Shown here: piece by piece, positions 24,160-36,000 of the stretch | Layout: the number at the start of each line of letters is the position of its first letter | Numbering within the stretch: the first letter of the stretch is position 1 | Assembly: GCA_946122785.1 (NCBI GenBank) | Contig: CAMGYJ010000008.1 | Location: forward strand, 8,395,475 to 8,459,474 | Direction of reading: 5' to 3' | Source: Linum tenue | Lineage: Eukaryota > Streptophyta > Magnoliopsida > Malpighiales > Linaceae | Length of the DNA: 64,000 nt | Translations under genes and position numbers: made by a program | Notes under the pieces: model-generated | What the model saw: only the letters and a program-made list of their open reading frames with translations | The model's database searches: none | Told to the model about the DNA's origin: nothing

Positions 24160-25865
24160 ATGGCGAACGTCAGAAAATTTCTCAATCCAATCAAGCAAAC
24201 GATCTCCTTGTTCAGCTCTCGTCACCGTTCTCCAATCTCCCAATCCCGGCAGCTAGGTCAGTTCTCCTTTTCTCCCGCTTCTTCCTTTGAAACCCCAGTA
24301 AAATCCGTCGCCACGCTCTGCCTTGTTTGTGACGATTCATCGCCGATTGCTTCCTTTAGTTCATCGCGAATTCAAGTCTATGACGACATTGATAAAGCGA
24401 CTCCAACCTTCAGTAACACAGCACAACAAGTTCTTACCGCTACGAACATTTGGTACTCTTAACTCAACAGGTGAACTCCAAATCCTCCACTTAATTCTTC
24501 AATTCCGCGCTCCTGCTAGTTTGGTGAATCCTTGAACACGAAATTGTGGTTTCAGTGAGGAGAGCGAGTCTAGCAATAGGCATAGCTGGTGGTGCTTCAA
24601 TTGTAATCTGCTCAGTTACCTGTTCTCCTGCGGTTGCCTACGCGATGGATGGTGAGATTTGGTCTGCTTAATGCACAATTTCACATTAAGCATATGGCTG
24701 TGTACCGCTGACATTGTGTGTTTTTGGTAGGTGTAGACATTTTGATGGACGATGATAGAGAGCCCTTTGATGCCTCAGATAGGGATGAGTTTGCACACGC
24801 TGCTTGGATGGTGATTCGGAAGCTATGGCTGCCAGCTTTTTTCGTCCTTACGATAGTATCGAACTGGAATAATCCGATTGTGCTTTTCACCAAGGGCGTG
24901 CTTCTTCTCCTTGCTACGAGGCCCAGCCCCTTGACAGTTTACCTTTTCGTCGAACAGGTCTGCAAATTCATTAAGAGCTTGTTGCCACTGTGGATTTGTT
25001 TGTGTGAAACAAAGTTAGATTAGGGGTTTGAGCTAATTCCATTCACAAGATTTTGCCTTTGGAACCGGAGTTAGATCTTGATGGATAGTTGTGATTGGTT
25101 TCAGCTGTGTAACCAGTCCAAGCGCCAAGAACCTCACTCCTTTTGGACAAAGGTACATTCTGGAATATGATGATACAAGTTATACTAGTGCTTAGTGAAC
25201 CAATGGAGTTGACCGGTTTAAGTAGTTTGCTGCTCTTAAAATGTTTTAATGGTTTGGATGCATCATGTGGCTGGTTTAATTAACATGTTTGAGTGTTTAC
25301 TTCAGAGCCTTGTCATTTAGGAAATGAGGATGCTATAATACCAAATCTCTTCCATATATTATTGTTAAGCTGGTGATGAACACTCAAAAGTCAAAAGTGA
25401 GTGTTAATATATGTGCATTGAAACTTTAGAGGATGGTTTCTTATCATAAATTCATAATAGAAATGGTGCAAGTACTTGGAAGATGCACCGGTTATCTCTG
25501 CAATTGCCGAATTTCTCTACCTTGCTGATCTACTTCCATTATCTACTTCTATCTCCTTAATCTAGTCATTCAATCCTCTTAGCATTTTTTCTTTGCAATC
25601 AAGTGTCTGCATGTCTTTGTATTTGATTAAGAGTTACTTGCACCTCATAGAAACTATGGTGGCTTAGAGTGACTGATAATGTTTTAACTGTCAACAGTCC
25701 TTGTATGCGAAAAAGGTTGAAGTCCAAGACTACAAGTTCCTGTGTATTGCCGCAGTGGAAGTAAGGGACAGAAGGTTCACTCTGGTCGGGATCCTTGGAG
25801 GCTGGTGGGTTTTGCCATTGTCACGAGAAGCATTTTCAAGTTTTTGGGAGAGTGCTCTTTACTAA
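24160..25865 (+). CDS. Unknown plant-conserved-looking membrane protein, possibly organellar
   Basis: Six exons (24160-24256, 24360-24470, 24556-24651, 24731-24957, 25105-25152, 25698-25865) join in phase to 248 residues. The start MANVRKFLNPIKQTISLFSS is basic and Ser-rich, like a plastid or mitochondrial transit peptide. A short hydrophobic Ala/Gly segment follows (LAIGIAGGASIVICSVTCSP), then an acidic patch (ILMDDDREPFDASDRDEF), then two hydrophobic segments (LWLPAFFVLTIVSNW and PIVLFTKGVLLLLA). The C-terminus is hydrophilic, then VGILGGWWVLPLS. The first intron is needed: reading straight through 24256 stops before the next donor. I recognise no domain and assign no function. The gene converges on the nitrate transporter gene. 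Confidence 0.8.
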
Positions 25866-26117
25866 TTAAGACGACACGGAATTTAGGTAAGCCACCTCTA
25901 CATATTACACATCTATATACAACCTGTAACCATTTCATCTTTACAGTTATCAATCCCAGAACATCATACCACAACAGACAGACCGCTTTCCCTTCTTTTA
26001 GCGGTCAAGCATGTTGCATTCCTGAGTTGATCATGATTCTGTTCTTGCCAATTGCTAAGAAGACTGCTGAGTGTTGATACTTCCATAGCTTAACATAATG
26101 GATTGATGCTTTTTCCG

Positions 26118-27904
26118 TTAATTTGATTGAAGCAGGCGGTAATCTTCGTCACCATCAACATCTTGATCAGCTTTCGAGTCTGACTTATTGGTCGGAGGGA
26201 AGTAGATTAAGGTGACAGGGAGAGAACAGACGATGATCACGATCCCCATGAGAGATATGCTGGTTTGTGTCGTGAATCTGGACCCGGAAAACAACAGGAG
26301 TTGAGTCAACACGGCGCCCATCGTCCCTCCGCTGCCGGTCATTCCTGCTATCACCCCCATCGACCTGCAGCCGCCGCCGAGCAACGGCGACGGGAAGAAA
26401 ATAACAACATTGTAAATTGCATTCTGTTGTTCGAGCTATCGTAAGGTGGGCTAGCTGCTAAACAAATAATTTGGGCTACGGGGTGGGCCTATGTGGATTC
26501 AAGAAACTTGGTGGGCCGACTTCTTTATGGGGCTCAACGAGCAACTTGGCTACGTCATCATCATATTCTGCATGTATGAAACGTGGCACGAAAGATAGCC
26601 ATGCAAACAAGGCGACAACTACGTGGACTGAGGATCAACTCCAACCGCAGAAAGCAACCACCAAATTACCTTTCACCAGCGAAAGACATTCACCCTCTCA
26701 CCGCAGTAAAAACAGTCAACAAAGGTAATGAAAGCCCTTCCTCTTTTTAACTTGCTTACCTCTTGGAGACAAAAGGCACGACGCCAAACACGAGCCCGGA
26801 GGCAGCCTGAACCACGACGGAAAAAGCACACATAACCGCCACCGATCCCCACAGCGTCGCCGCCCTCCCCAGCGCAAAGCAGATCCCTCCGGCCGCCGTC
26901 AGCGCGGCCCACAAGGCCCAGACCCTCCCTCTCTCTCCAAACCTCTTCCCCATAGCATCCGACGCCACTCCGCCCATCGGCCGGGCGAAAAAATTCGTCA
27001 GAGAAAATGCCGCGGCGATCGTACCAGCCGCCCGGAGATCCAACCCGAACCGATCGTAGAAGTAGCCCGCCACCACGTTGTCCGTCGTCAGCTCCGACCC
27101 GAAGGAACACGCGTACGCCAATCCCAAAATCCACCCTCTGTAATCCCCCAGCCCGTACCTCACCACAACGCCCCAAAACGACGCCGTTTCAGTTTCCGAT
27201 CTAAATTTTGCCGATTCCGTCGTCAATGCACGGTCACGGCCGCGGCCGTAGACAAGGACGAGCGCCGCCATGACTAGTTGGAAGATTCCGGGGATTAAGA
27301 AGGAGAGCCGCCACGCGGCGGAGGAGGAGAGTTTCAGGGAGAGGAGGAGGGAGTGGATTTGGGGCATGAGGAATTGGGCGGCGGCGGCGCCGGTGTTTGC
27401 CCAGCCGGCGGAGACGCCGTTGGCGAGGCCGACCACTGAAGGAGAGAAGATGGAGGTCATCCAGTACTGATTCGCGACGAAGTTGCCGAGGGAGAGGCCG
27501 ACGAGGAGCCGGACCACGAGGAAGGAGGCCGGGGAGGAGATGAGGGCGGCGGAGAGGACGGCGGGGGCTGTGAGGAAGGAGAGAGCGGCGGAAGCGGTGG
27601 CGGGGCCGAGGAGGTGGGATAAGGGTCCCATGGCGAAGCGGGAGAGGATGGAGCCGGCGAAGGAGGCGGTGGCGGCGGAGGAGAGGTCGGAGGGGGAGAG
27701 AGCGAGGTCGGCGCGGATTAAGGGGATGAGGGGCGGGATGGAGAAGGTGGAGACGAAGTTGGAGAAGAGGGATAGCCATGCGAGGTGGAAGGCTCGGATT
27801 TGCGGGGTGGAGACGGAGAATGGGTGGAATTCGGCGGATTTTCCTTCCTTGTCGGCGGCGCCGGCGGCCGGAAGGGAGGAGGTGGTGGAGGTTGGTCCTT
27901 CCAT
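26118..27904 (-). CDS. NRT2.7: High-affinity nitrate transporter, NRT2.7-like
   Basis: Two exons (26760-27904, 26118-26364) give 463 residues. The start MEGPTSTTSSLPAAG is preferred to an in-frame Met 25 codons upstream because that extension is not transporter-like. The protein is an MFS carrier with about 12 membrane segments. FHPFSVSTPQIRAFHLAWLS, the loop SRFAMGPLSHLLGPATAS, the NNP signature region (GLSLGNFVANQYWMTSIFS, AGWANTGAAAAQFLMP) and FFARPMGGVASDAMGKRFGE all match NRT2/NNP transporters; exon 2 continues with MGVIAGMTGSGGTMGAV. Arabidopsis NRT2.7 acts at the seed vacuole membrane in nitrate storage, and this short two-exon form fits it better than root NRT2.1. Position next to the other At5g145xx-like genes supports orthology. 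Strongly GC-rich exon 1. Confidence 0.93.
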
Positions 27905-28715
27905 GATAGTGACTGGAGTGGAGGGCAACTTACAAGTGATCAGAGACCATGTAAACTTTTCGTTAGTATGCAGTTTCAAGTGGACTACAATGAGCTTCGC
28001 AGCCTTCTTTATTAATGGTTGTGTACGTGTATGGTAGGCTGGTGGTTACGTGACGGGACTAGGAGGATTGGTGGTTTTCCATGGCGGGCGAATGGGAAAA
28101 GAATGAAGAAAGTGGGAGAGTGGAGAGATGTGAAAGAGAGGAGAAAGCAACGGTAGTGATTATACATAGGTCATGAACTGTCGTCGTTTTACAGTAATAA
28201 GTTGCAACCATATGCTTCAGCAGGAAATGAACGGAAGAGTGTGTCCTACTACATGCATGCATTTCTCTAGATGAAGTTTACCTACTCACACGTATTAATC
28301 AAAGTATCTCCACACGTGAGAGTTTGTACATAGAGAAGCTAGGAGTTTCCTCTTTTACACTCCATGCTGAAGTCAGCTGGTTGTTTTTATATGTAGTTTT
28401 CGGTTTTCCTAATGTTCACACCAATTAGAGTTACCTAGGTGGAGGGAAAAAAAACAGGCTCTTCAAGAGATTAGAGCGGTCTTGTGTGTGGGGTTAGGTT
28501 CTTTGCGCAGCCAATGGTTTTTGGTATGCACGGGACCGAATATAATTTGATTAATAAGTTTTGAATATATAAACATGTCTTGCACAATATAAGGGTATAA
28601 GGAAAACGAACTAAAACTACAATTGAGTTGAAGCAAATGGATTATTTGGTATGATTATAGCTCTCATTTCTCTCTAGTTTTGGTTCGGTCAGGATCTCAA
28701 CCAAATTGGTCGTTA
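27905..28715. other. Promoter side of the NRT2.7-like gene
   Basis: The upstream region of the minus-strand transporter and AT-rich intergenic DNA. I see no additional gene; short ORFs here have no recognisable features. Confidence 0.5.
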
Positions 28716-29129
28716 CCTGCACATAGAGGTGGCAATTGGATCGGATTCGTGGATCCATGGATCAAATGGATTGGTGGATTGATCCATGAATCCAAAAGAC
28801 ATCCAAGGCTTGGACCAAAATGTAAAATTTGAAAAGTTTTGGTACTAAAATGTCACAATGAAAAATTTTAGGTACCAAAATGTAATTTCCAATGATATTT
28901 TTCGTATAAAAATATAAATTTTAGGTACCAAAATGTAAAATATAAAAAATATAGGTACCAAATCGTAATTAGTCATTTGGATCCATGGATTGATCCATGA
29001 ATCTACCAATCCAATTGGATTTGGATCAAATGGATTGGATTTAAATGGATTGGATTATGTGGATAATTTGGTGAATGGATTGAATTGGATTCATGGATTT
29101 GGATCCTAATTGCCACCTCTAGCTGCACA
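28716..29129. mobile_element. hAT-type MITE, 398 bases
   Basis: The element spans 28724-29121. The left end TAGAGGTGGCAATTGGATC mirrors the right end GATCCTAATTGCCACCTCTA. The flanking 8-mers CCTGCACA (28716-28723) and GCTGCACA (29122-29129) match at seven of eight bases, as expected for an aged hAT target duplication. The interior repeats TAGGTACCAAAATGTAA several times and carries GGATCCATGGAT-type motifs. Confidence 0.85.
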
Positions 29130-29785
29130 TATTTATCTTTGTGTATATGTTAGGTGGATATCTAAGGAGTATAATTTAGTGATTACGTCACTGGTTTAAT
29201 ATGAATCTCCTATATTCGAATTTCGCTATGCTCGTAATTTTGTGATTAAAGTATAGTTTTACCTTATTCGTTATACACTAAATTTGAAATTTATCACTAA
29301 AATAAGTAAAATGGTGACTGCTGGGAGGATTCCCCACTAACAAAAAGCAATTTTGTGATTAAGCACAACAAGAGCTCATAGTAAATAATACTTTAATTTC
29401 TTTCTAACCTTTTTAAAAGAATGTTGGGAACCACATGAAAGGCATACTCTTTGTTGATTCTGGATCCACAGCCATACTCTGTTTATGGTTTGATTAGTCA
29501 AAGAATAACAAACCACAAACAAATATCATGGAATTTCCTGATAAAAAAGAAGAAGAAGACGAGGAAATATCTTGAAAATTTACCCAAAGAAAAATGCAGT
29601 CAATCAATCCACTTCACACACAATATTAAAAAGAGTCCAGCCAAGGAGGCAGAGTACATAGCGAAGCCCAGTAGCAAGCAAGTAAAGCATACCGATCGAA
29701 GTCTTCTTTCCATTTCATCAAACTTAAGAAGAAAAAAAAGTCGACGTCGTGGTCTCTCCACCACCATCACCACCAGCAAGAAACC

Positions 29786-32573
29786 ATGGGGAATTGCCTG
29801 ACCTCATGGTTCTCTTGCTTCCACTCTTCCAACATCACCCCCACCACTTTCACCTCCTCCGATGCCAATTACTCTTCCTCCACACCCCAACCCACAACCA
29901 CCGCCGGCAGTACGGAGGCCGCCGGAAGCCAGCTATTATCCGGCGCCACCGCCTCCACCAGCGACGTAATCGACCCAGAGAGCGATCCCCTCTCGCCGCA
30001 GGTCAACGGAGGCCGGATTCTGGAGTCCCCGAGGTTGAAGGTGTTCGCCTTCAGCGATCTGAAGTCAACGACCAGGAACTTCAAATCCGACACACTGCTC
30101 GGGGAAGGCGGGTTCGGGAAGGTCTACAGAGGATGGGTCGACGAGAGGACTCTGGCGCCGTGTAAGCCTGGGACTGGCATCGCCGTCGCCATCAAGAAAT
30201 TGAACGACGAAAGTATGCAGGGATTTGAGGAGTGGCAGGTACTAGTCTAGTCTACTCCCTACTTTTACTAATTCCTCCTTCCTCTGCTGATTTCAGTCTG
30301 CTAGTGATTGTTACTTGCTGGAAACTTTCAGTTCCAAGTACATTTAGACCAATAATTCATGAATATCGGACAAACTCATAACCGATTATCAGTCTGTTAT
30401 GGTTTTCAATTTTCATTGTTTTGAGAATGGAATTTGATGGATTAGGCAGGAAGTAAAGCTTGGTGTGAAATGGGAATGGGTTCAACGATTGTGATATATG
30501 ATGGGGGCCTACATGTTATTATTTTTCTGCCAAGCCGTGTGTGGACGGCCACATACACATTCCTGCCATTTGTTTGTTACAATAGAGATTTATAAAGTTT
30601 AATTACGGAAAGGATCATTGAACTTTAGGAGCACTAATAGGTCGATCACTCAATTTCTCATGTAGTTAAAGAGAATTCGTCAATGAAGTTTATACTAATT
30701 GACCTAATACTCCATCCACTTTTGCTTTATTTTTTTTATTCAAATTGTTATGATAAGATTGCTAACTCATCCACTTTTGCTTTATTTTACATTCTAGGTT
30801 CAAATTTTGAAATCAACTATTACCCTTATAAAAAAAAATTAGGAAGTATATTGAGTTTAATGAGCAAATGAATGAGGCATCACTAGATAGATATATTGGG
30901 TCGTTTGGATGTGGAAATTTTAAAACGTTGAAATTTGTCTGAATTTCCATGTTGTACAAAACCAAGGAATTGACTTGTGGAAATTGGAAAAAAATTCACG
31001 TTTGGATAGGGTTTAGTTTTGTGGGAATTGATGGTGTGGAATTTGGAAAAAGAAGTAAGAAAACGTGGTAATGTCAAATTACTAGGGGGAGGTGTAGTAT
31101 TCTCAATTACCATGAATGTGGTAATTGAAGTCAATTTCCATGGTCCAATTTCCATACCATTTTTGCTCTCCCAAACATGGGTTTTTAACCCAATTACTGC
31201 ATTATGTGGTAATTGGGTCCAATTACTGCATTACATTTCCACATCCAAACGACCTTTATAAAGAAGCTAAATAAGATGTACAACAACAAAAAAATTACAT
31301 TATTCTCGTAAAACATTTTAAAGTTGAAAGTCCAATTTATTAGTAACCTAATAGTTCCATTCCTGTTTTTTATCCATAAGCATAATATTGATTCTTTCTT
31401 ACTTTTTGTTTCATTTACGTTGTTCTTGTTTTTCTTTAATGTTTCTTCTTTCTTGGATTGTACAATGCAGTCAGAGATAAACTTTTTGGGCAGGCTATCG
31501 CATCCAAACTTGGTCAAGTTGTTGGGGTACTGTTGGGAGGATAAAGAACTGCTTCTCGTCTATGAATTCGTCCAAAAGGGAAGCCTGGAGAATCATCTCT
31601 TTCGAAGTAAGGGGGGAAAAGCTATAGCTAGATTGGTCATAAATTGCACACACATTTCCTCTTAACACTTTCTGGGCTTTTGAAGGGAATGCTATGGTTG
31701 AGCCATTGCCTTGGGATCTTAGACTCAAAATAGCTATTGGAGCAGCTCGCGGCCTAGCATTCTTACACGCATCTGATAAGCAGGTCATCTACCGTGACTT
31801 CAAGGCATCCAATATACTGCTCGACGGGGTTTGTCCTTGACTTGGTAGATCCAATTCCTTTATTCAGTTATTCATTCTCTTAACACTACTGATAACCTCA
31901 AATTTCAATCTCCAGAGCTACAATGCAAAAATTTCAGATTTCGGGTTGGCAAAGATAGGCCCTGCAGGTGGTGCATCTCACGTGACGACAAGAATCATGG
32001 GAACATACGGTTATGTTGCCCCCGAGTACATTGCCACAGGTACATTATAACAAGTATGAATCATCAGTCCGAAACCTCTGTCTGTGCTGAACGATGACTA
32101 TTATGGTGTAGTGCTTGTTACATGTTTTAGGTCATTTGTACGTAAAGAGTGACGTGTACGGTTTTGGAGTGGTGTTGTTGGAGTTAATGACGGGGCTGAG
32201 AGCTATGGACAAGCACCGACCTAACGGGCAGCAGAACCTAGTGGATTGGCTGAGACCGACTCTGTCGCAGAAGAGGAAGCTGAAGAACATCATGGATGCT
32301 AGAATGGAAGGGCAATATTCCTCCAAGGCAATGTTGCAAGCTGCACAGGTTGCACTCAAATGCCTCGAGTCAGACCCCAAATCCCGCCCTTCCATGAAAG
32401 AGGTAGTGGATGATTTGGTGAAGATACAGGCGATCAAGGACAATCCAATGCCCTCTAAAAGGGGATCTGGTTCAGGCTCAGGCTCAGGTTCGGGTTCGAA
32501 TCGTTCAACCAGTACTCATTGCCTCGGCGGCAGACCAGTGTTGAATCACCATTATCATACCCCTCTGCAATAA
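29786..32573 (+). CDS. Receptor-like cytoplasmic kinase, RLCK-VII / PBL type
   Basis: Five exons (29786-30238, 31471-31606, 31686-31828, 31916-32039, 32131-32573) join in phase to 432 residues. The start MGNCLTSW carries an N-myristoylation Gly2 and a palmitoylatable Cys4, placing it at the plasma membrane. The kinase domain has the Gly loop [12 protein letters not shown] (residues 105-116), VAIK Lys137, YRDFKASN with catalytic Asp234, DFG at 252-254, and an activation segment with [14 protein letters not shown], all intact. Tyr replaces His in the HRD motif, normal for RLCK-VII (VIYRDFK). The C-terminal tail has a Ser-Gly repeat. Members (BIK1, PBLs) relay signals from surface receptors in immunity or growth; which PBL this is cannot be told. 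Intron 1 is 1.2 kb and holds a MITE. Confidence 0.93.
30899..31254. mobile_element. MITE inside intron 1 of the PBL kinase gene
   Basis: Terminal inverted repeats of 20 bases, GGTCGTTTGGATGTGGAAAT on the left and its exact complement on the right, enclose 356 bases. Inner ATTGGGTCC and AATTCC segments pair further. No clear target duplication remains, so the superfamily is uncertain. Confidence 0.8.
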
Positions 32574-33011
32574 AAGGGGTGTCTGATGAATGGTGCAAGT
32601 TTGATAAATAGAGTTATGTTTGTTTGTACAAATTTGTTTGTTATATTCTTTTGGGAGGATCTTTGTTGTATTAGTTATGATATATATATTTGTTGACTGG
32701 AAATGATTATCATATATGTACTCATTTTTCTTGCAGTTATGGTTTCTTGCTGCTTATTCTTTGAACTTTTCATTTTGGGTAGAATTCTGACTTATGAGTG
32801 ACTTCGCTTTTCTAATAATTGTTCTATGGCCACTAAGTGGAATGGAAAACTATGTTCCAAAGGGTAAATCAAAACATGATACTTATTCACGCTGATATAT
32901 GAAAAGGAAAAGAACAACTGGAAACGTGCAGGACAAGAAAAGATAATACGAAGAAGTAATGTTGAACTAACCTCATTTATGCTTCAACGATGGAGATAGA
33001 GAGAGGAAGCA
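32574..33011. other. Convergent 3' UTRs of the PBL kinase and MER3 genes
   Basis: The stop codons of the plus-strand kinase (32573) and the minus-strand helicase (33012) are 438 bases apart. The AT-rich sequence between must carry both 3' UTRs. No further gene is seen. Confidence 0.6.
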
Positions 33012-36000
33012 TCACAGGAATGAGAACACGCTCTGGAACCCCATGAACGAATCTGCTTGTCCCGTCTGCACCGGCATTGCCAGACCACAACGCTGGCGTT
33101 TCGATCCACTGCTCGGAGACCATTCCTTCTGCTGCTCTTTCCTCTTGCTCCCACTGTTGCTATTACTACCCTTCATCATGGAAATATCAAACGATAACAT
33201 TTCTCCACGAGGTGGACGATCTACTTTAGAGACTGGCAGACTCTTCGAAGGCAGACTCAGACCGGTAAATTTCCTGCCTGGACTTGGAGAGAATGCGTCC
33301 ACTTTTACCTTCTGCCCTCCAGGATGGGAATCCGAAAGGACAACGTCACCCTTTCGGAAGCATTCTGGTCTCGGTCCAACCTCGGGCGGTTCAGAAACCG
33401 GTTCCAGAGACGGTTCATTCATCCAGCGCAGGGTTGAGGTCAGAAACGGGAACTCCTCAGCTTTCCTCCTTATGTGATCGAATATTGCTTCCCCGTTCAG
33501 AGCTTTCTCAGGTTCGGGAGCAATGCCACCACCGCTAGCACCTTCCCTGTCTTCGACAAAACTTCTTCCACCTTCAATGGTGGAACTATGGCTGTTGAGA
33601 ATAATGTCTTCACCTTCCTGTTCTAACCAGCTGGGGTCTATGGTAAGATCTATGATGGAGTCTTCTTTAGCATCCAGCCTTCTGCCGAGCTCGAGTTCAG
33701 TCTCGTTAAGGCCCCTTTGTTGTTCTTCACTTTGGAGAAGAAAGGCTTCTGAAGTGTTGATGATAGGGAAGCTCTTGGCCTTTTCACGTATGTGGTCGAA
33801 TATTGTTCTTTCTGACCAGTTGTTGTTGAACTTGTCGTTCTGGATTTCAACGACTGGTTCATCTTCTGCAGTTGGTTAGAGAGTAGAATAGAAATGGTTA
33901 ATATAGGAAATAAAATAATGAAAAACCAAATTTCATGATGATTTGTAAATGGTTTTCTGTACATGCCATCGTACCATCTTCGATATCTTCATCTAGGAGC
34001 TTGAAACTGGGCCTGATGTACAGGAAGAAGCAGAGTAGTGGTCAGTGCAATATCAAAGATAGGCCAAAACAATGCCACGTCAGATATTTTTGCAGAACAA
34101 ATTGCTCACATTGAATTGTCTTCAGCTGCTGCAGCGTTGGACGACATGCTTTCATCGTCGACTTCTATCGCACAGACTTCCTTGGACAGAGGAACGCAGG
34201 GAGGCTGCTTGTTTGGAGGTGGTCTGTTGTGGTTCTTACCAGTGGGTCGGCCTTCCTTCATCAGAATAAGCTTCTGATGGCAATCGAGACCAACTGCATG
34301 GAGTGAATGAAATTGGACCATAACGTTTCTGATTTATTCATCAGAGTTCAGAAGGGAATGTAATGAATGACAAAGTTACTTAACGATACTCTTCAAACAT
34401 GAAATCAGCCTTGATGGTCAGCTTCTGCTGTTGGTTGGCCGACACGAGGATTGTAGCACTGTAAGGGCTGCAACGGGTAGAAAATACAAATCCACTAAGG
34501 ATCAAGTGTAAAATATATGATATGATTGGCTTCCCGAGAGCAATTAGAATTGGTTCAGTTATTAGTTGGAGTAGTTGAGATAAGAGTATGGACGAAGTTG
34601 GCTCTAGAGTGCATACCTGGAGAACTCGTCCACTCTGCCGCAAAAACCCAAACAGAATGTTAGTATGGATGAACAGTTTTGCAGAAACAGTGGATATTAA
34701 GAACGCGAAAATGCATGTTGGGGCAAGTATGGGTTCTGTCAGAAATTAACTCCGGTTCTTTTTTGTGCTAATGTAGATTCACTGCATAAGCAAATAGCAT
34801 CACCTTATTTTCTCGTGAAAGTGAATCTGGTTCTCTTCCTCCACACCAACAATCTGCAACAGTAAGAGACAAGTTAACAGATGATTGATCACATATTCAT
34901 GAAGCAATGAATGGGATATTAGTCCTAGAAACAGACATATCAGCATAATACCCACCATATCAGCAAAATGTCGCTTGGATAATGCTGAAGATTGTGATAA
35001 CCTGGTCAATGTGACTTTTATTTTAGACTTCCCTTGCCTTTGGCTATCAATTTCCTCTATACTCATATCGACTTTGGGAGGCAGTGAGAGTAGAGAATCC
35101 TTGATATGGTTCCCAAATGGGAACTTACGACATGTGATTATCTCAATTCGTCTGGGATCAGCTTCAGCTAATGCATCAAACGATTTGACACCCATGGAAT
35201 GAAGAGCCTGTAGACCATCATGCGTGGAGAACATTGAGAACTGATAGATTTAGAGGTGAAAAGTTCTTTTTTTTTCCCTTCTAACAGAAGAATGAAATGT
35301 ACCTTGGCCGTGACCATTCCAATGCCAGGTAATTGTTTCAGTAAGTAGGGACTGTCGTCCCAAAGTTTCTGATACAGTGATTTGGCCAGAAGGATAGTCT
35401 GCACTGCTCCTTTATAATTTCTCTTGAACAAGAAGTACTCTTTCATGCACTTTGCAATTCTACATCCGTTGGTGCAAACAGAATTCATATCCTAATGCAT
35501 AATAAGCACCAGGTCTATCATTAGATCAACAAATTCTGAAGCATAATAATCAGATGAAGGTACACTATACTGAGTAAGAAACCTGGGATAGGGACAAGTC
35601 TCGGATTGCAGGATCCCCAGTCAAGCAGTCATTTGCCAAGATAAATATCTTCTCTTCTTTGGACTGAATGCGTTTCTTCCTTTTCCCTCTTTCATCATTC
35701 ACATGAAAACGAAGCCTAGCACCTTTGTCAGCATTAATATCATTCAACACCTTCTTCTCATTGCGCCTGAGTTGTATCCCTTCATTTCCAAAAAAAAAAA
35801 AACATAACATGTTAGAAGGTACAATCTTATACGCTTATAGAATAATACCAGTAGGAGAGAATTGTTATGGTAGCATACATACAGGAAATTTCCTCAGCAC
35901 GGCATACGACTTTTAGTGCATCTTCCAGACTGCAGTTGTCTGGAGTCAGCATAATGTGCTTCATTGTGTCGAATTTCAGGTAGTACTTGGTCATTAATCT

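Noticed and set aside
27234..28037. Overlapping ORFs of 181 and 184 codons on both strands
   Set aside because: Shadow frames of the GC-rich NRT2.7 exon 1, dominated by Arg, Pro and Glu.
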